Source: Anaerolineaceae bacterium
GTDB lineage: Bacteria; Planctomycetota; Phycisphaerae; FEN-1346; JAACEH01
Reading direction: 5' to 3'
Length of the DNA: 28,097 nt
NCBI GenBank assembly: GCA_011682595.1
Contig: JAACEH010000035.1
Span: 1-28,097 of the forward strand
The notes below the pieces were generated by a model. That model was not told where the DNA came from, did not search any database, and was given only the letters and a program-made list of their open reading frames with translations. The position numbers were made by a program, and so were the translations under genes. Shown here piece by piece: positions 1 through 7,949 of this stretch (positions are counted from its first letter, which is position 1; each line of letters starts with the position of its first letter).

Positions 1-519
1 AGCGTGGGCGGCAAAGGGAATCAGCACCATGAGGACGAGCCCGACAACCCAGGCGGCGCTGAAACCGATTGACGACAGGGCACCTACACCGAGCGATCCC
101 CCGGACTGAACGAGGATGATAATGCCGACCGTGGCAAGAAGCACCGTGGGCACGCCGGCGGCAACCATTTCCAGAAGTCCCAGCAGGGCCAGCGGGCCGT
201 ACCGTGTGCGGAATCCGTAGAACAGGTCGTCGGTCCGCATGCGGCGATTGTCGAATATGCAGACGACCGCCCAGCCGTAGCCACCCATCAGGTGAATACC
301 CGCCAGTATGTAAACGGCGGCGAACAGCGGCAAAGCCAGGCAGCCCATGCACCCGCCAATGACGAAGACCGGCACCCAGACGATGAGCGAGGCCAACATC
401 AGGTAGCCCAGGGCGGGCCAGAAGTTGGCGCGGCAGTTCCGCAGCGCGGCGCGATAGAGTTGCCGTGCCGTGTAATCCTGCCCGACTCGCAGTGTCAGGT
501 CCGGTGGCAGTTGGGACAC
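1..519 (-). CDS. polytopic membrane protein, 3' end outside window
   Basis: An open minus-strand frame runs off the left edge, so about 173 N-terminal residues are visible. I chose the GTG at 517-519 because an AAGGA lies 7 bases upstream on the coding strand and a stop in this frame sits about 60 bases further up. The protein has a short N-terminal segment (starting VSQLPPDLTL and including QLYRAALRNCRANF), then strongly hydrophobic stretches: one around WPALGYLMLASLIVWVPVFV, a second Gly/Cys-rich one, and two more before the edge. Between them lies a polar loop with DNRRMRTDDLFYGFRTRYG. A loop of the type DDLFYGF between paired helices is seen in DUF975/DUF4013-like integral membrane proteins; that assignment is a guess from style. 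It is divergent from tilS, with 231 bases between the two starts. Function unknown. Confidence 0.6.
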   Translation of the reverse strand, partial: MSQLPPDLTLRVGQDYTARQLYRAALRNCRANFWPALGYLMLASLIVWVPVFVIGGCMGCLALPLFAAVYILAGIHLMGGYGWAVVCIFDNRRMRTDDLFYGFRTRYGPLALLGLLEMVAAGVPTVLLATVGIIILVQSGGSLGVGALSSIGFSAAWVVGLVLMVLIPFAAHA

Positions 520-680
520 CCGAATTTCCTTTTGCCTGTTCGCTGGGACATGTTTGCCTGGTGCGTCAGGTTTGCATCATATGGCGGTCATGCATAGGAA
601 TCAAACGATTAACTGCGCACCTCCGCTGGCACCGGGGCCATTTCGTCCTCACAGCGTGGTCACACGCGCCGTGACCGCCG

Positions 681-704
681 GCGCCCGGGCGCCCGGGCGC
701 CCGG
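681..704. repeat. three tandem copies of an 8-bp GC unit
   Basis: The unit GCGCCCGG is repeated three times without mismatch, followed by GCGG. It lies in the divergent intergenic region between the membrane protein and tilS, about 35 bases upstream of the TATAAT box. The unit is self-complementary in part (CCCGGG cores), so it can also fold. It may be a simple slippage repeat. Confidence 0.85.
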
Positions 705-738
705 GCGGCACATGCTGGCGGTCGGTGGCGGGGCGACC

Positions 739-744
739 TATAAT
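739..744 (+). promoter_or_regulatory. TATAAT -10 box of tilS, leaderless geometry
   Basis: A perfect TATAAT ends 6 bases before the ATG at 751, so the expected transcription start falls on or next to the A of the start codon. No convincing -35 hexamer is found 16-18 bases upstream, and no Shine-Dalgarno sequence precedes the ATG. This is the arrangement of a leaderless transcript. Confidence 0.55.
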
Positions 745-750
745 GCTCGC

Positions 751-1788
751 ATGGCAGTAACGCGTCACAAGACGGTGCAGGCGGTGGCCGGGACGATTCG
801 CCGTCACGGTCTGATTGACGACGGCGAGCGAGTCGTGGTCGCCACCAGCGGCGGCCCGGACAGCGTCGCCCTGGCGTCGATTCTCAACGAGTTGTCCGGC
901 CCCGGGCGGGGTGGCGGGAGAAAGCGCCGTTTCGACATTGTGCTGGCCCACCTGAACCACGGTTTGCGCCGTACGGCGGCCCGCGACGAAAGGTTCGTCC
1001 GCGGCCTGGCCGGTAACTGGGGGTTGCCGCTGTTTGTGGAGCGGGCCAGGGTGCGCGAGATGGCCAAGCAGCGCGGTGTCGGCATCGAGGAGGCGGCCCG
1101 CGAGGCGCGTTACGCTTTTCTGGAGCGCACGGCCGAGCAGGCCGGGGCGCAGCGAGTGGCCCTGGGGCACCACGGGGACGACCAGGCCGAGACGGTGCTG
1201 ATGAACTTTCTTCGCGGCGGTTCAGTCCGCGGGCTGGCGGGCATGCCGATTCGCCGTCCGATCTCCCGCGGCAGTTCGGTCATCATCATTCGCCCGCTGC
1301 TGGAGGTGACGCGCTCGCAGATTATGGCCTACGCCCGCGCCCGGCGGCTGGAGTGGACCGAAGACGAGACGAACCGCTCGCGGCGGATGCTCCGCAACCG
1401 CTTGCGCCTGGACCTGTTGCCGCTGCTGGAGCGGGACTATGCCCATGGGCTGTCGAAACGTTTGGTCCAGATGGCCGGCCGGATGGCCTCGGTGGAGGCC
1501 TTTCTGTCCGCTCGTGCCGCCGCGGCCTGGGACGGGGCGGTCGTCTCGGCGACCAGCCGGGGAGTTGAGTTTGATCTGGACGCCCTGCGCAATGAAGGTG
1601 CGGCGGTGGTCGGCGAACTGATCCTGGCGGCGCTGGAACACCTGGGCGCCGGCCGAGGGGCGATCACCGCCGAGCACCTGGAGGCCATCCAACAGACGGT
1701 CCTCTCGTCCCGCGGCGGCCAGACCCACCAGCTTCCCGGCGGCGTGCGCGTCACACGTCGCGGCCGACGGCTGAGGGTCGGCGTGTAG
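751..1788 (+). CDS. tilS: tRNA(Ile)-lysidine synthase TilS
   Basis: TilS uses ATP and lysine to turn C34 of the tRNA-Ile with CAU anticodon into lysidine, so that the tRNA reads AUA and is charged with isoleucine; it acts in the cytoplasm and is normally essential. The 345-residue product carries the N-type ATP pyrophosphatase loop SGGPDS at residues 33-38, then HLNHGLR and GHHGDDQAET, and the typical REARYAFL and NRLRLDLLPLL segments. The C-terminal part is short, as in the compact TilS forms. The frame is also open from 712, but the ATG at 751 is preferred: it lies right behind a TATAAT and removes 13 residues that do not look like the family. It stands alone, transcribed away from the membrane protein gene on its left and 357 bases before the pilus-like cluster. 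Confidence 0.93.
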   Translation: MAVTRHKTVQAVAGTIRRHGLIDDGERVVVATSGGPDSVALASILNELSGPGRGGGRKRRFDIVLAHLNHGLRRTAARDERFVRGLAGNWGLPLFVERARVREMAKQRGVGIEEAAREARYAFLERTAEQAGAQRVALGHHGDDQAETVLMNFLRGGSVRGLAGMPIRRPISRGSSVIIIRPLLEVTRSQIMAYARARRLEWTEDETNRSRRMLRNRLRLDLLPLLERDYAHGLSKRLVQMAGRMASVEAFLSARAAAAWDGAVVSATSRGVEFDLDALRNEGAAVVGELILAALEHLGAGRGAITAEHLEAIQQTVLSSRGGQTHQLPGGVRVTRRGRRLRVGV

Positions 1789-1970
1789 GGGGGCGAGGTC
1801 CCCTTGGCGATGTTGCGATTACGGCCTGGCAGGCTGGTGCGGATGCCGGCAGGGGTGTGCAGAGGCGGAAATGGTAAGTCTCATGGCCCCTTGATGTGTT
1901 CAACACAATAGAGCAAGACGGGTTCGGCGGCAACCGGCGGTCGCGGCGAGTAACGGCTGGAAGTTTTGGC

Positions 1971-2000
1971 TTGACGGTCAGTTACGCGAGGTGATAGACT
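1971..2000 (+). promoter_or_regulatory. sigma70-type promoter of the pilus-like cluster
   Basis: TTGACG (1971-1976), an 18-base spacer and TAGACT (1995-2000) form a housekeeping-type promoter. Transcription would start near 2007, giving a leader of about 140 bases before the ATG at 2146. The same -10 hexamer recurs in front of the secretin gene. The rest of the 1789-2145 interval holds no recognisable gene; only a weak G/C-rich hairpin follows the tilS stop. Confidence 0.55.
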
Positions 2001-2145
2001 CGCGGTTCGCTAAAGTTCGAGTCGTGCGCGACAGTGCAGCGCTGCTGCAATTTCCCGCGTCGCGCTGCGGCAACAGCAGAGTGTTTGCGTGCCCGCCGGA
2101 AGGCAGATCGTCCGGGGAGGCAGGCGAGGCCGATGGAGGAATCCC

Positions 2146-4286
2146 ATGGCAATATCGAAGGCTTGCTGGGGCATTGATGTCGGACAGTGTGCACTGAAGG
2201 CCGCTCAGGCACTCCGGCGGCGGGGTCGAGGCGGTCTCCTTCGACGTGATCGAGCACGCCAAGATCCTGAGCCAGCCGGACGCCGACGAACAGCAACTTA
2301 TCCGCAACGCGCTGGACAAGTTCCTGTCGCGCAACGACGTGAAGAACGACCTGGTGGTGGTCGGCGTGCCGGGGCAGGCCAGTTTCAGCCGCTTCATCAA
2401 GCTGCCACCGGTCGAGTTGCGCAAGGTTCCGGAGATCGTTCAGTACGAAGCCCGGCAGCAGATACCGTTCAACCTGAATGACGTGATCTGGGATTACCAG
2501 ACGATGACCATGCCGACCGGCGGCACGGCCGAGATCGAGGTCGGCATTTTCGCCATGAAGCGGGACATCGTTCAGGACTACGTGAACGACTTCACGCAGG
2601 TGAAGGTTGTTCCGGACATTGTGCAGATGGCTCCGGTGGCCCTGTACAACTACCTGCAGTACGACCGCAGCGAAAGCTCGGGGGCCACTCTTCTGGTGGA
2701 CGTCGGGGCCGAGAACACGAGCCTGGTGATCGCCGACGGTTACCGGGTCTGGATTCGCAACTTCCCGCTGGGCGGCAACAATTTCACGCAGGCCCTGGTC
2801 AAGGCCTTCAAGCTGACCTTCAAACCTGAAGCGTCACGCGGCCGAGAGCAAGTACGCCAAGGAAGTTTTCCAGGCCATGCGTCCGGTCTTCTCGGACCTG
2901 CAGACCGAGATTCAGCGGAGCATCGGCTTCTACACGAGCCTGCACCGCGAGAGCCGCATCGAACGCCTGCTGGCCATGGGCAGCACGTTCCGCCTGCCGG
3001 GGCTGCAAAAATACCTGTCGCAGAACCTGGGCGTGGAGGTGACCAAGGTCGACCATTTCTCGTCGCTTGGCGGCGACCAGGTGACCGGGGCCCCGGTCTT
3101 CAAGGAGAACGTGCTCAGCTTCGGCGTGGCCTACGGCCTGGCCCTTCAGGGGCTGGGACTGGGCGCCATCGCGACCAGCCTGCTGCCGCCGGAGATCCTC
3201 AAGGAAAAGGAGCTGAAGCGCAAGCGTCCGTTCGTGGTAGCCGCAGCGGCTGCGGTGGTGGTCGGCTTTGCGTTGCTGGGCATCGGGGCGAATCAGTCGC
3301 TGAAGGCCACGGGTCGGCCGGCGGATGCCCCCCTGGACATCGGCGACCCCGACCGGCCGGTCAAGAATGTGCTGAAGGCGGTCGAAAGCTTCGTCTCGGA
3401 GAACCAGAAGTCCGTCACTGCCGTCGCGGCCAACAAGATGGCACTTAAAGAGAAGCAAAAGGAACTGGACCAGTATACGCAACTGGAGAAGTACCGCGAC
3501 CTGTGGTACACGATTCTGACCGACGTCTGGACACTGACCACCAGCGGGCCGCAGCAGGAGGCCTACCGGCAATGGGATCCCAGGAAACCGCATACCGACT
3601 GGGAGAACCTGGAGATTGTCGAGATAACGGACCTCTGGAGCGAGTTCACCAACGCCGAGCCGGCATCCGACGAGATTGGGCGAACGCCCGGCAGCACAAT
3701 AGGCGGTGGCTCCAAGACTCCGATCATGATCGTCAACATCCGGGGCACTGCCCCGATGAAACGAGGCCAGACACCTGCCCTCATTGTCGAGGAGCGGCTG
3801 ATCAACAAGTTGCTGCAGACCAGGGCCATCTACGATGAGTTGGTCAGCAAGTTGAAGACCGGCGGCCTCGGGGCGGAGTTGATCGACAAGTTGAAGACCG
3901 GTGTCGTCGATGCAGAGTTGGCCGGCAAGTTGCAGTCCCTTGGCATCTCCCCGAAACTGATCGAGAGGCTGAAGTCCCGGGCCAGGGGCGGATACATCCA
4001 GGGGATCAAGATGGAGGAAGTCGGCATTTACCGCGGGCACCAGGACTACCCGTACGAAAAGGAGAAACCGGTGGAAGGCGCCGAGGGGGCGCAGCCCGGG
4101 GAGATGCGGCGAACCACGAGTTCCGGTACCGGCAAAGAGGAAGACCAGGTGCAACCCAAGCGGCCGTGGCGTGGCGACGATGTGTCGTTCCTGGTTCGTT
4201 TTTTCATCAATCTCGATGATCCGAGCAAGGCGGTGGAATACACGTACGCGAACTTGGCCAAGAGAGACGGACCAAGTTACCAGTAG
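2146..4286 (+). CDS. PilM-like actin-fold ATPase fused to a PilN-like membrane part (two frame breaks)
   Basis: PilM is the cytoplasmic actin-like ATPase of the type IV pilus inner-membrane platform and normally recruits PilN. Here the PilM part (start WGIDVGQCALKA, then KLPPVELRKVPEIVQYEARQQIPF and the phosphate-binding LLVDVGAENTSLVIADG) is followed at about residue 360 by a transmembrane helix (RPFVVAAAAAVVVGFALLGI) and some 330 extracytoplasmic residues with a coiled coil (near KEKQKELDQYTQLEKYRDLW) and 13-residue repeats. The ATG at 2146 has GGAGGA 5 bases upstream. The reading frame breaks twice. Near 2200-2210 it passes to the frame containing GGGVEAVSFDVIEHAKIL. Near 2826, after KLTFK, it passes to the frame containing LKRHAAESKYAKEVFQAM; a few residues seem missing there compared with relatives as I recall them. 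So it is either a damaged gene or a sequence error. About 713 codons in total. Promoter at 1971. Confidence 0.75.
3792..3989 (+). repeat. in-frame tandem repeats of 13 residues in the PilM-fusion tail
   Basis: Four consecutive 39-base units encode DELVSKLKTGGLG, AELIDKLKTGVVD, AELAGKLQSLGIS and PKLIERLKSRARG (3834-3989). A weaker preceding unit, ERLINKLLQTRAIY (3792-3833), has one extra residue. The shared pattern is xxLhxKL followed by about six residues with a Gly. The spacing suits short amphipathic helices joined by turns. The repeats lie on the extracytoplasmic side of the predicted membrane helix. Confidence 0.8.
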
Positions 4287-4378
4287 TCGCAGGCCGGGGT
4301 CGGGAGCTGCGTGGACCTTCGGCGGCAGTCGAGACAACAGGCGCAAGAGAGCCAGAGGAGTTTTCGGGAGAGGCCTTC

Positions 4379-5560
4379 ATGGGATTCTTGAAACGGCAGT
4401 TGTGGTTGGTGATTACCATCGGGGTGATGGTCGTGCTGAGCCTTCCGTTCCTGTACATGTGGTTCAGTTCGCAGGGCAAGAAGTCCACCCGGGAGAAGGT
4501 GTACAAGGCGAGCAAGGAGAAGATCGTCGGCAGCAAGCCTTACTACAACTCGAGGATGGCAGAGTATCTGGAACGGGCCGCCGAGTACCGCACTGAGCAA
4601 CGTAAGAAGATTCTGGAATCTCAGCGCGGCCGGCAGAACTGGCCGTTGCTGGTCAGTAAGATTCTCCCCACCTGGCCGGGCGAATCGCGGGTTTTCGAGT
4701 TCAAGAACCGCTATCGCCAGAAGATCCAGGAATTCATGAAGACACTCAACGCGGTCGACGTCGACGACCTGGGCGGCGTCGAAATCACGGCCACGATGTT
4801 TGCCAAGGAGGACCGCTTTTTCACTGCCCAATGGATCAACGAGCTGAGGTTGGGCAGCCATGATGTTGTCATGGAAGGGCTCCGCCGGTCGCAGGACGAC
4901 ATTTATATCCAGGAGGACATTGTCAATGCGATCAGGCGGACCAACGACCTGTACTTCGAGTCGATGAAACTGCCCGAGAACAAGCGAACGGTTCGTAACG
5001 CCGTGATCAAAGAGCTGGTCCAGATCGGCATCGGCGGGGCTTTCGACACCTTGCCAAGCGACATCAATCCCGAGTCGCGCGAATACATCGGTGGGCGGCG
5101 CGACCGCGTTGTTGAGGACAAGGATTACTCGGGCCCGGGCGGCGCGGCATACGGCAGCCAGCAGACCGAAGCGGGCGAAGTCCCGGGCAAACGGGCCGAC
5201 ACCATGACCGGCCATGCCAGCAACAACAACGGCAATAAATACAAAGTTCTGCCTTTTCGCCTGGTGGTCATCGTCGATGCCGGCAACTATCAGGAGTTGC
5301 TGCGGCAACTTGGCGGCACGCGCTCGTTCTTTATCGTCGAACAGGTGCGCTTCAAGATCATTCCGGAGATTGCATCCGGCTACAAGAGCTTCGATCTGGC
5401 GATCGTGACGGATGCCTCGTCGCGATTGCGGTACTACGGCGAGCGGCCGATCGGGCAACTGGTGCTGGTGGGCGAGAGCCTGATTTTCAAGGGCACCGGG
5501 CGCCCGACGCTGAAGCCCGAGGAAAAGGATCTGGCGGCTTTGCCTCCGTCCCGTATCTGA
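4379..5560 (+). CDS. PilO-like single-pass inner-membrane protein
   Basis: A 393-residue protein with a short cytoplasmic N-terminus and one membrane helix (residues 7-29, from RQLWLVITIG on), then a long extracytoplasmic region. Residues 42-80 are helical and charged, as expected for the coiled coil of a PilN/PilO-type subunit. Near the C-terminus, LPFRLVVIVDAGNYQELLRQL followed by FFIVEQVRFKIIPE resembles the strand-helix-strand start of the PilO ferredoxin-like domain, where the Y..LL helix is typical. A stretch rich in Gly, Asp and Asn lies before it and is probably a linker. The start has GGGAGAGG about 5 bases upstream. It begins 92 bases after the PilM-like gene and is followed after 57 bases by the next pilus-cluster gene, so all three probably share one mRNA. 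The PilO call rests on topology, one motif and position. Confidence 0.55.
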   Translation: MGFLKRQLWLVITIGVMVVLSLPFLYMWFSSQGKKSTREKVYKASKEKIVGSKPYYNSRMAEYLERAAEYRTEQRKKILESQRGRQNWPLLVSKILPTWPGESRVFEFKNRYRQKIQEFMKTLNAVDVDDLGGVEITATMFAKEDRFFTAQWINELRLGSHDVVMEGLRRSQDDIYIQEDIVNAIRRTNDLYFESMKLPENKRTVRNAVIKELVQIGIGGAFDTLPSDINPESREYIGGRRDRVVEDKDYSGPGGAAYGSQQTEAGEVPGKRADTMTGHASNNNGNKYKVLPFRLVVIVDAGNYQELLRQLGGTRSFFIVEQVRFKIIPEIASGYKSFDLAIVTDASSRLRYYGERPIGQLVLVGESLIFKGTGRPTLKPEEKDLAALPPSRI

Positions 5561-5617
5561 ACAGCAGTGGCCCAAAGGTTGTGACGTGCCGGAAGATCTG
5601 GTCAGGAGGAATATCTC

Positions 5618-7474
5618 ATGGCGATAAAATTCGATCAGGAAGCGATCTTCAAATATGCCGACAAAGCCTTTCTGGGCGTGGCGCTGGCCTTCCTGGTCTT
5701 CACGGTCGCCATGCTTCTTGTGGGCAAGAGCGATGTCAAGATCTCCTACGAACAGGTCGCCAACACTCTGAAGAAGGCCGAGGGCGACCGGAAAGACGCG
5801 CACATCCGTGAGTATTTCAAGGACCGCAAGGAACTCCCTTTCCTGCCCCCGGAGGAGCGGGAAATTGTCGAGCTGGTTCAGAAGACTCCCTTCTTCGCCA
5901 AGGAGGCGCGCCTCGAGGTGGCCCGGCGGCCCGAGCTGAAGGACAAGCAGTTCCTGCCCCCGGAGGACTACGCGGCCAACTTCATCAACCGGCACAACAC
6001 ACTCGCCGCGGCGTGGGCCACGACCGACCACCCGGCGCCATACAAGGCGATACGAATCGGCGGCGCCAGGGAAAGGCAGAAGCGGTACATCCCGCCGTTT
6101 TATAACAAGGAGGGCGAGCCGCGCCGCATCGCGCCGAAGAACCTGCTGGTTGTCCAGGGCCGCGGCTATTCCGCCAGCGGCAAGGAGCCCCAGGAGCTTG
6201 GCGCCGACCGTTTCTATGTCAGCGGCCAGGCCGTGGCCGACCTGGGCCGGCAGTTGGCCTGGTGCCGCGAATACTCTCCGGGTGACAAGACCCTCAACCG
6301 CGTGTACCTGACCGACTACGAAGTGCAGCGCCGCCAACGGTTGCCCGACGGCGCCTGGACGCAGTGGAAGGATCGCCGCACTGTCCGCCACAAGGACGTC
6401 AGCGGGAAGCCGGCCGTCAGACGCATCCGGGCCGGTGACCCGGCCGTCCTGGACAGGGACCCCAAGAAGCGGCAGAGGTTCGTCGACTACGGCAGGAAGA
6501 AATTGTTGCCGGAGTTCAGCCGCAAAGAAAATGAGATTCTGCGACCGGCCTTCTATGAAATGACCGGCCAGGACTGGTTGCAGCCCTACGAGATCCTCGG
6601 TGTCGGTGTGGGGTCGGCCGAAGAGGCGGCAGCCGCGGAGACCGCGACAGATGTGGGCGACTATGTCGAAGTCCCGCTGGACGAGCCGGAGGCACAGCCC
6701 GATTTGCAGGCCCCGGGCACGGACGAAGCCGAACTGTGGTTCAACGACTTGATTCCCATCACGGACCTCGGCAAGACGTTTCAGTACCGCGTTCGGATCA
6801 AGTTCTTCAACCCGATCTTCGGCGCGCCGCCCGAGGAAGCAAAGCCCGACCAGCGATTCGTCGTCGAAGTGCCCGGCAACTGGAGCCAGCCCAGCGCCCC
6901 GATCACCATCGAGCCCGTGGTCAAGTTCTACTTCGCCGGCCGGGCCCAGGCCTTCAACGGCGAAACCAAGGCCAACATCGATCTGTTCCGCTGGATCCAC
7001 GGCAAGTGGTATATCGCCAAGGCCGTGCAGTTCGAGATCGGCGACCCCATAGCCTACGTCAAGCGGCTGCCCCTGGAGCTTCCGACCAAGAAGGGAAGGG
7101 TCAAGATGGAGGCCAAGACGCCTCTGTCGTTCAGGGCCGACGCCGTGGTGGTTGATGTGCTCGAGGCCACCATGATGGTCAGCGGCCGCGAGCAGAAGGC
7201 CAACAAATTGATCTACTGCAGCGGGACTGAAGACAACCGCCTGGCCTCGCGGCTGGACAGAAAAGACCGCGACCGGCGCGGCCGTTTTCTCAAGGAAGTC
7301 CAGGAGCGAGAGGAAAAGCTGAAGAAGGTCAAGCGGCGGACCATTCGTGAGCGGTCACCCATTCGCGAGCCCAGTCCCGAAGGCATGCCGCCGGAGGATA
7401 TGGGTGATCAGCCCTCGCCGGATTGGGGTCGGGAGCCGTCGCCCAATATGCCGCCGAGAAGAAGGAGGCGCTGA
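5618..7474 (+). CDS. single-pass envelope protein of the pilus-like cluster, unrecognised
   Basis: A 618-residue protein I cannot place in a family. A membrane helix (residues 16-37, KAFLGVALAFLVFTVAMLLVG) follows a short cytoplasmic start, and the rest should lie outside the membrane. Residues 70-110 contain FLPPEEREIVELVQKTPFFA, and a similar QFLPPEDYAANFI comes later. A beta-rich region from about residue 370 (VPITDLGKTFQYRVRIKFFNP) reads like an immunoglobulin or PilP-like sandwich, an impression only. The last 60 residues change character: charged helix, then a Pro/Ser/Arg tail with REPSPE and REPSPN and five final arginines. AGGAGG stands 8 bases before the ATG. Its place between the PilO-like gene and the secretin is where pilus clusters usually carry PilP, the periplasmic link to the secretin, so a linking role is a reasonable inference. 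Confidence 0.6.
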   Translation: MAIKFDQEAIFKYADKAFLGVALAFLVFTVAMLLVGKSDVKISYEQVANTLKKAEGDRKDAHIREYFKDRKELPFLPPEEREIVELVQKTPFFAKEARLEVARRPELKDKQFLPPEDYAANFINRHNTLAAAWATTDHPAPYKAIRIGGARERQKRYIPPFYNKEGEPRRIAPKNLLVVQGRGYSASGKEPQELGADRFYVSGQAVADLGRQLAWCREYSPGDKTLNRVYLTDYEVQRRQRLPDGAWTQWKDRRTVRHKDVSGKPAVRRIRAGDPAVLDRDPKKRQRFVDYGRKKLLPEFSRKENEILRPAFYEMTGQDWLQPYEILGVGVGSAEEAAAAETATDVGDYVEVPLDEPEAQPDLQAPGTDEAELWFNDLIPITDLGKTFQYRVRIKFFNPIFGAPPEEAKPDQRFVVEVPGNWSQPSAPITIEPVVKFYFAGRAQAFNGETKANIDLFRWIHGKWYIAKAVQFEIGDPIAYVKRLPLELPTKKGRVKMEAKTPLSFRADAVVVDVLEATMMVSGREQKANKLIYCSGTEDNRLASRLDRKDRDRRGRFLKEVQEREEKLKKVKRRTIRERSPIREPSPEGMPPEDMGDQPSPDWGREPSPNMPPRRRRR

Positions 7475-7542
7475 AAAACGTTTCATCGCCCGGCAGCAGC
7501 CACTGTGGTTGCCGACCAGGCGGGCCAGACATAGATACGAAT

Positions 7543-7579
7543 GCGGCGGACGAAGGCTTCTTGAGCCCTCGTCCGCCGC
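7543..7579 (+). terminator. strong hairpin after the third pilus-cluster gene
   Basis: An 11-bp perfect stem (GCGGCGGACGA with TCGTCCGCCGC) is extended inward by four more pairs past one mismatch. It sits about 70 bases after the stop at 7474. The following bases are only moderately T-rich (TGTTGTTG), so it may be an attenuating or mRNA-protecting hairpin rather than a full intrinsic terminator. Confidence 0.5.
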
Positions 7580-7659
7580 TGTTGTTGCCCCCGTCGGTCG
7601 AGGCTCGGCCTGCCCGGCTTGGTTGCCGGAGGCTTTTGCGAGGTAAGTCCCGATTTTTT

Positions 7660-7688
7660 CTTGCCTTTACGATCTGAGACGCTAGACT
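7660..7688 (+). promoter_or_regulatory. promoter upstream of the TPR-secretin gene
   Basis: CTTGCC/TTGCCT (7660-7666) lies 16-17 bases before TAGACT (7683-7688), the same -10 hexamer as in the promoter at 1971-2000. It would give a leader of about 255 bases. Apart from this promoter and the hairpin at 7543, the 475-base interval 7475-7949 shows no gene that I can support. Confidence 0.45.
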
Positions 7689-7936
7689 AGCCGGGTCTGG
7701 CGGTACCCCCGAATTCGCCCCGGGCCGGCAGCCTGCTGCGTCGGCTCCTGTGAAGAACAAAGGGCTTTTCAGTATCGTCAGTGCTGATAACGTGTTGCCG
7801 ACTTTGTTTTGCGGCCTTCATTCATACCATACCCGGAAATCGGGCAGCACGTTGGTTCGGAGATCTTTCGTGCCGGATGTACTGGGAGGTTGCCGGCCGC
7901 CCACCCGCGCGAGCTTCGGTAGCGTCCGCCATGCCT

Positions 7937-7943
7937 AAGGAGG
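7937..7943 (+). promoter_or_regulatory. ribosome binding site that fixes a TTG start
   Basis: AAGGAGG abuts one possible TTG (7944) and lies 6 bases before a second in-frame TTG (7950). Only the second has normal spacing, and it yields a clean signal peptide beginning MKRSLMILSM. No ATG of suitable position exists between the binding site and the signal peptide. Confidence 0.8.
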
Positions 7944-7949
7944 TTGAAC

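Noticed and set aside
2246..3448. The PilM middle frame as a complete gene of 400 codons
   Set aside because: Its start lies inside the PilM fold, and its last 200 codons are out of frame with the conserved sequence that continues in the third frame.
4277..7000. A 907-codon open frame on the minus strand opposite the pilus-like genes
   Set aside because: It is the antisense shadow of high-GC genes; the plus-strand proteins have membrane helices, binding sites and family motifs, while the minus frame has none.
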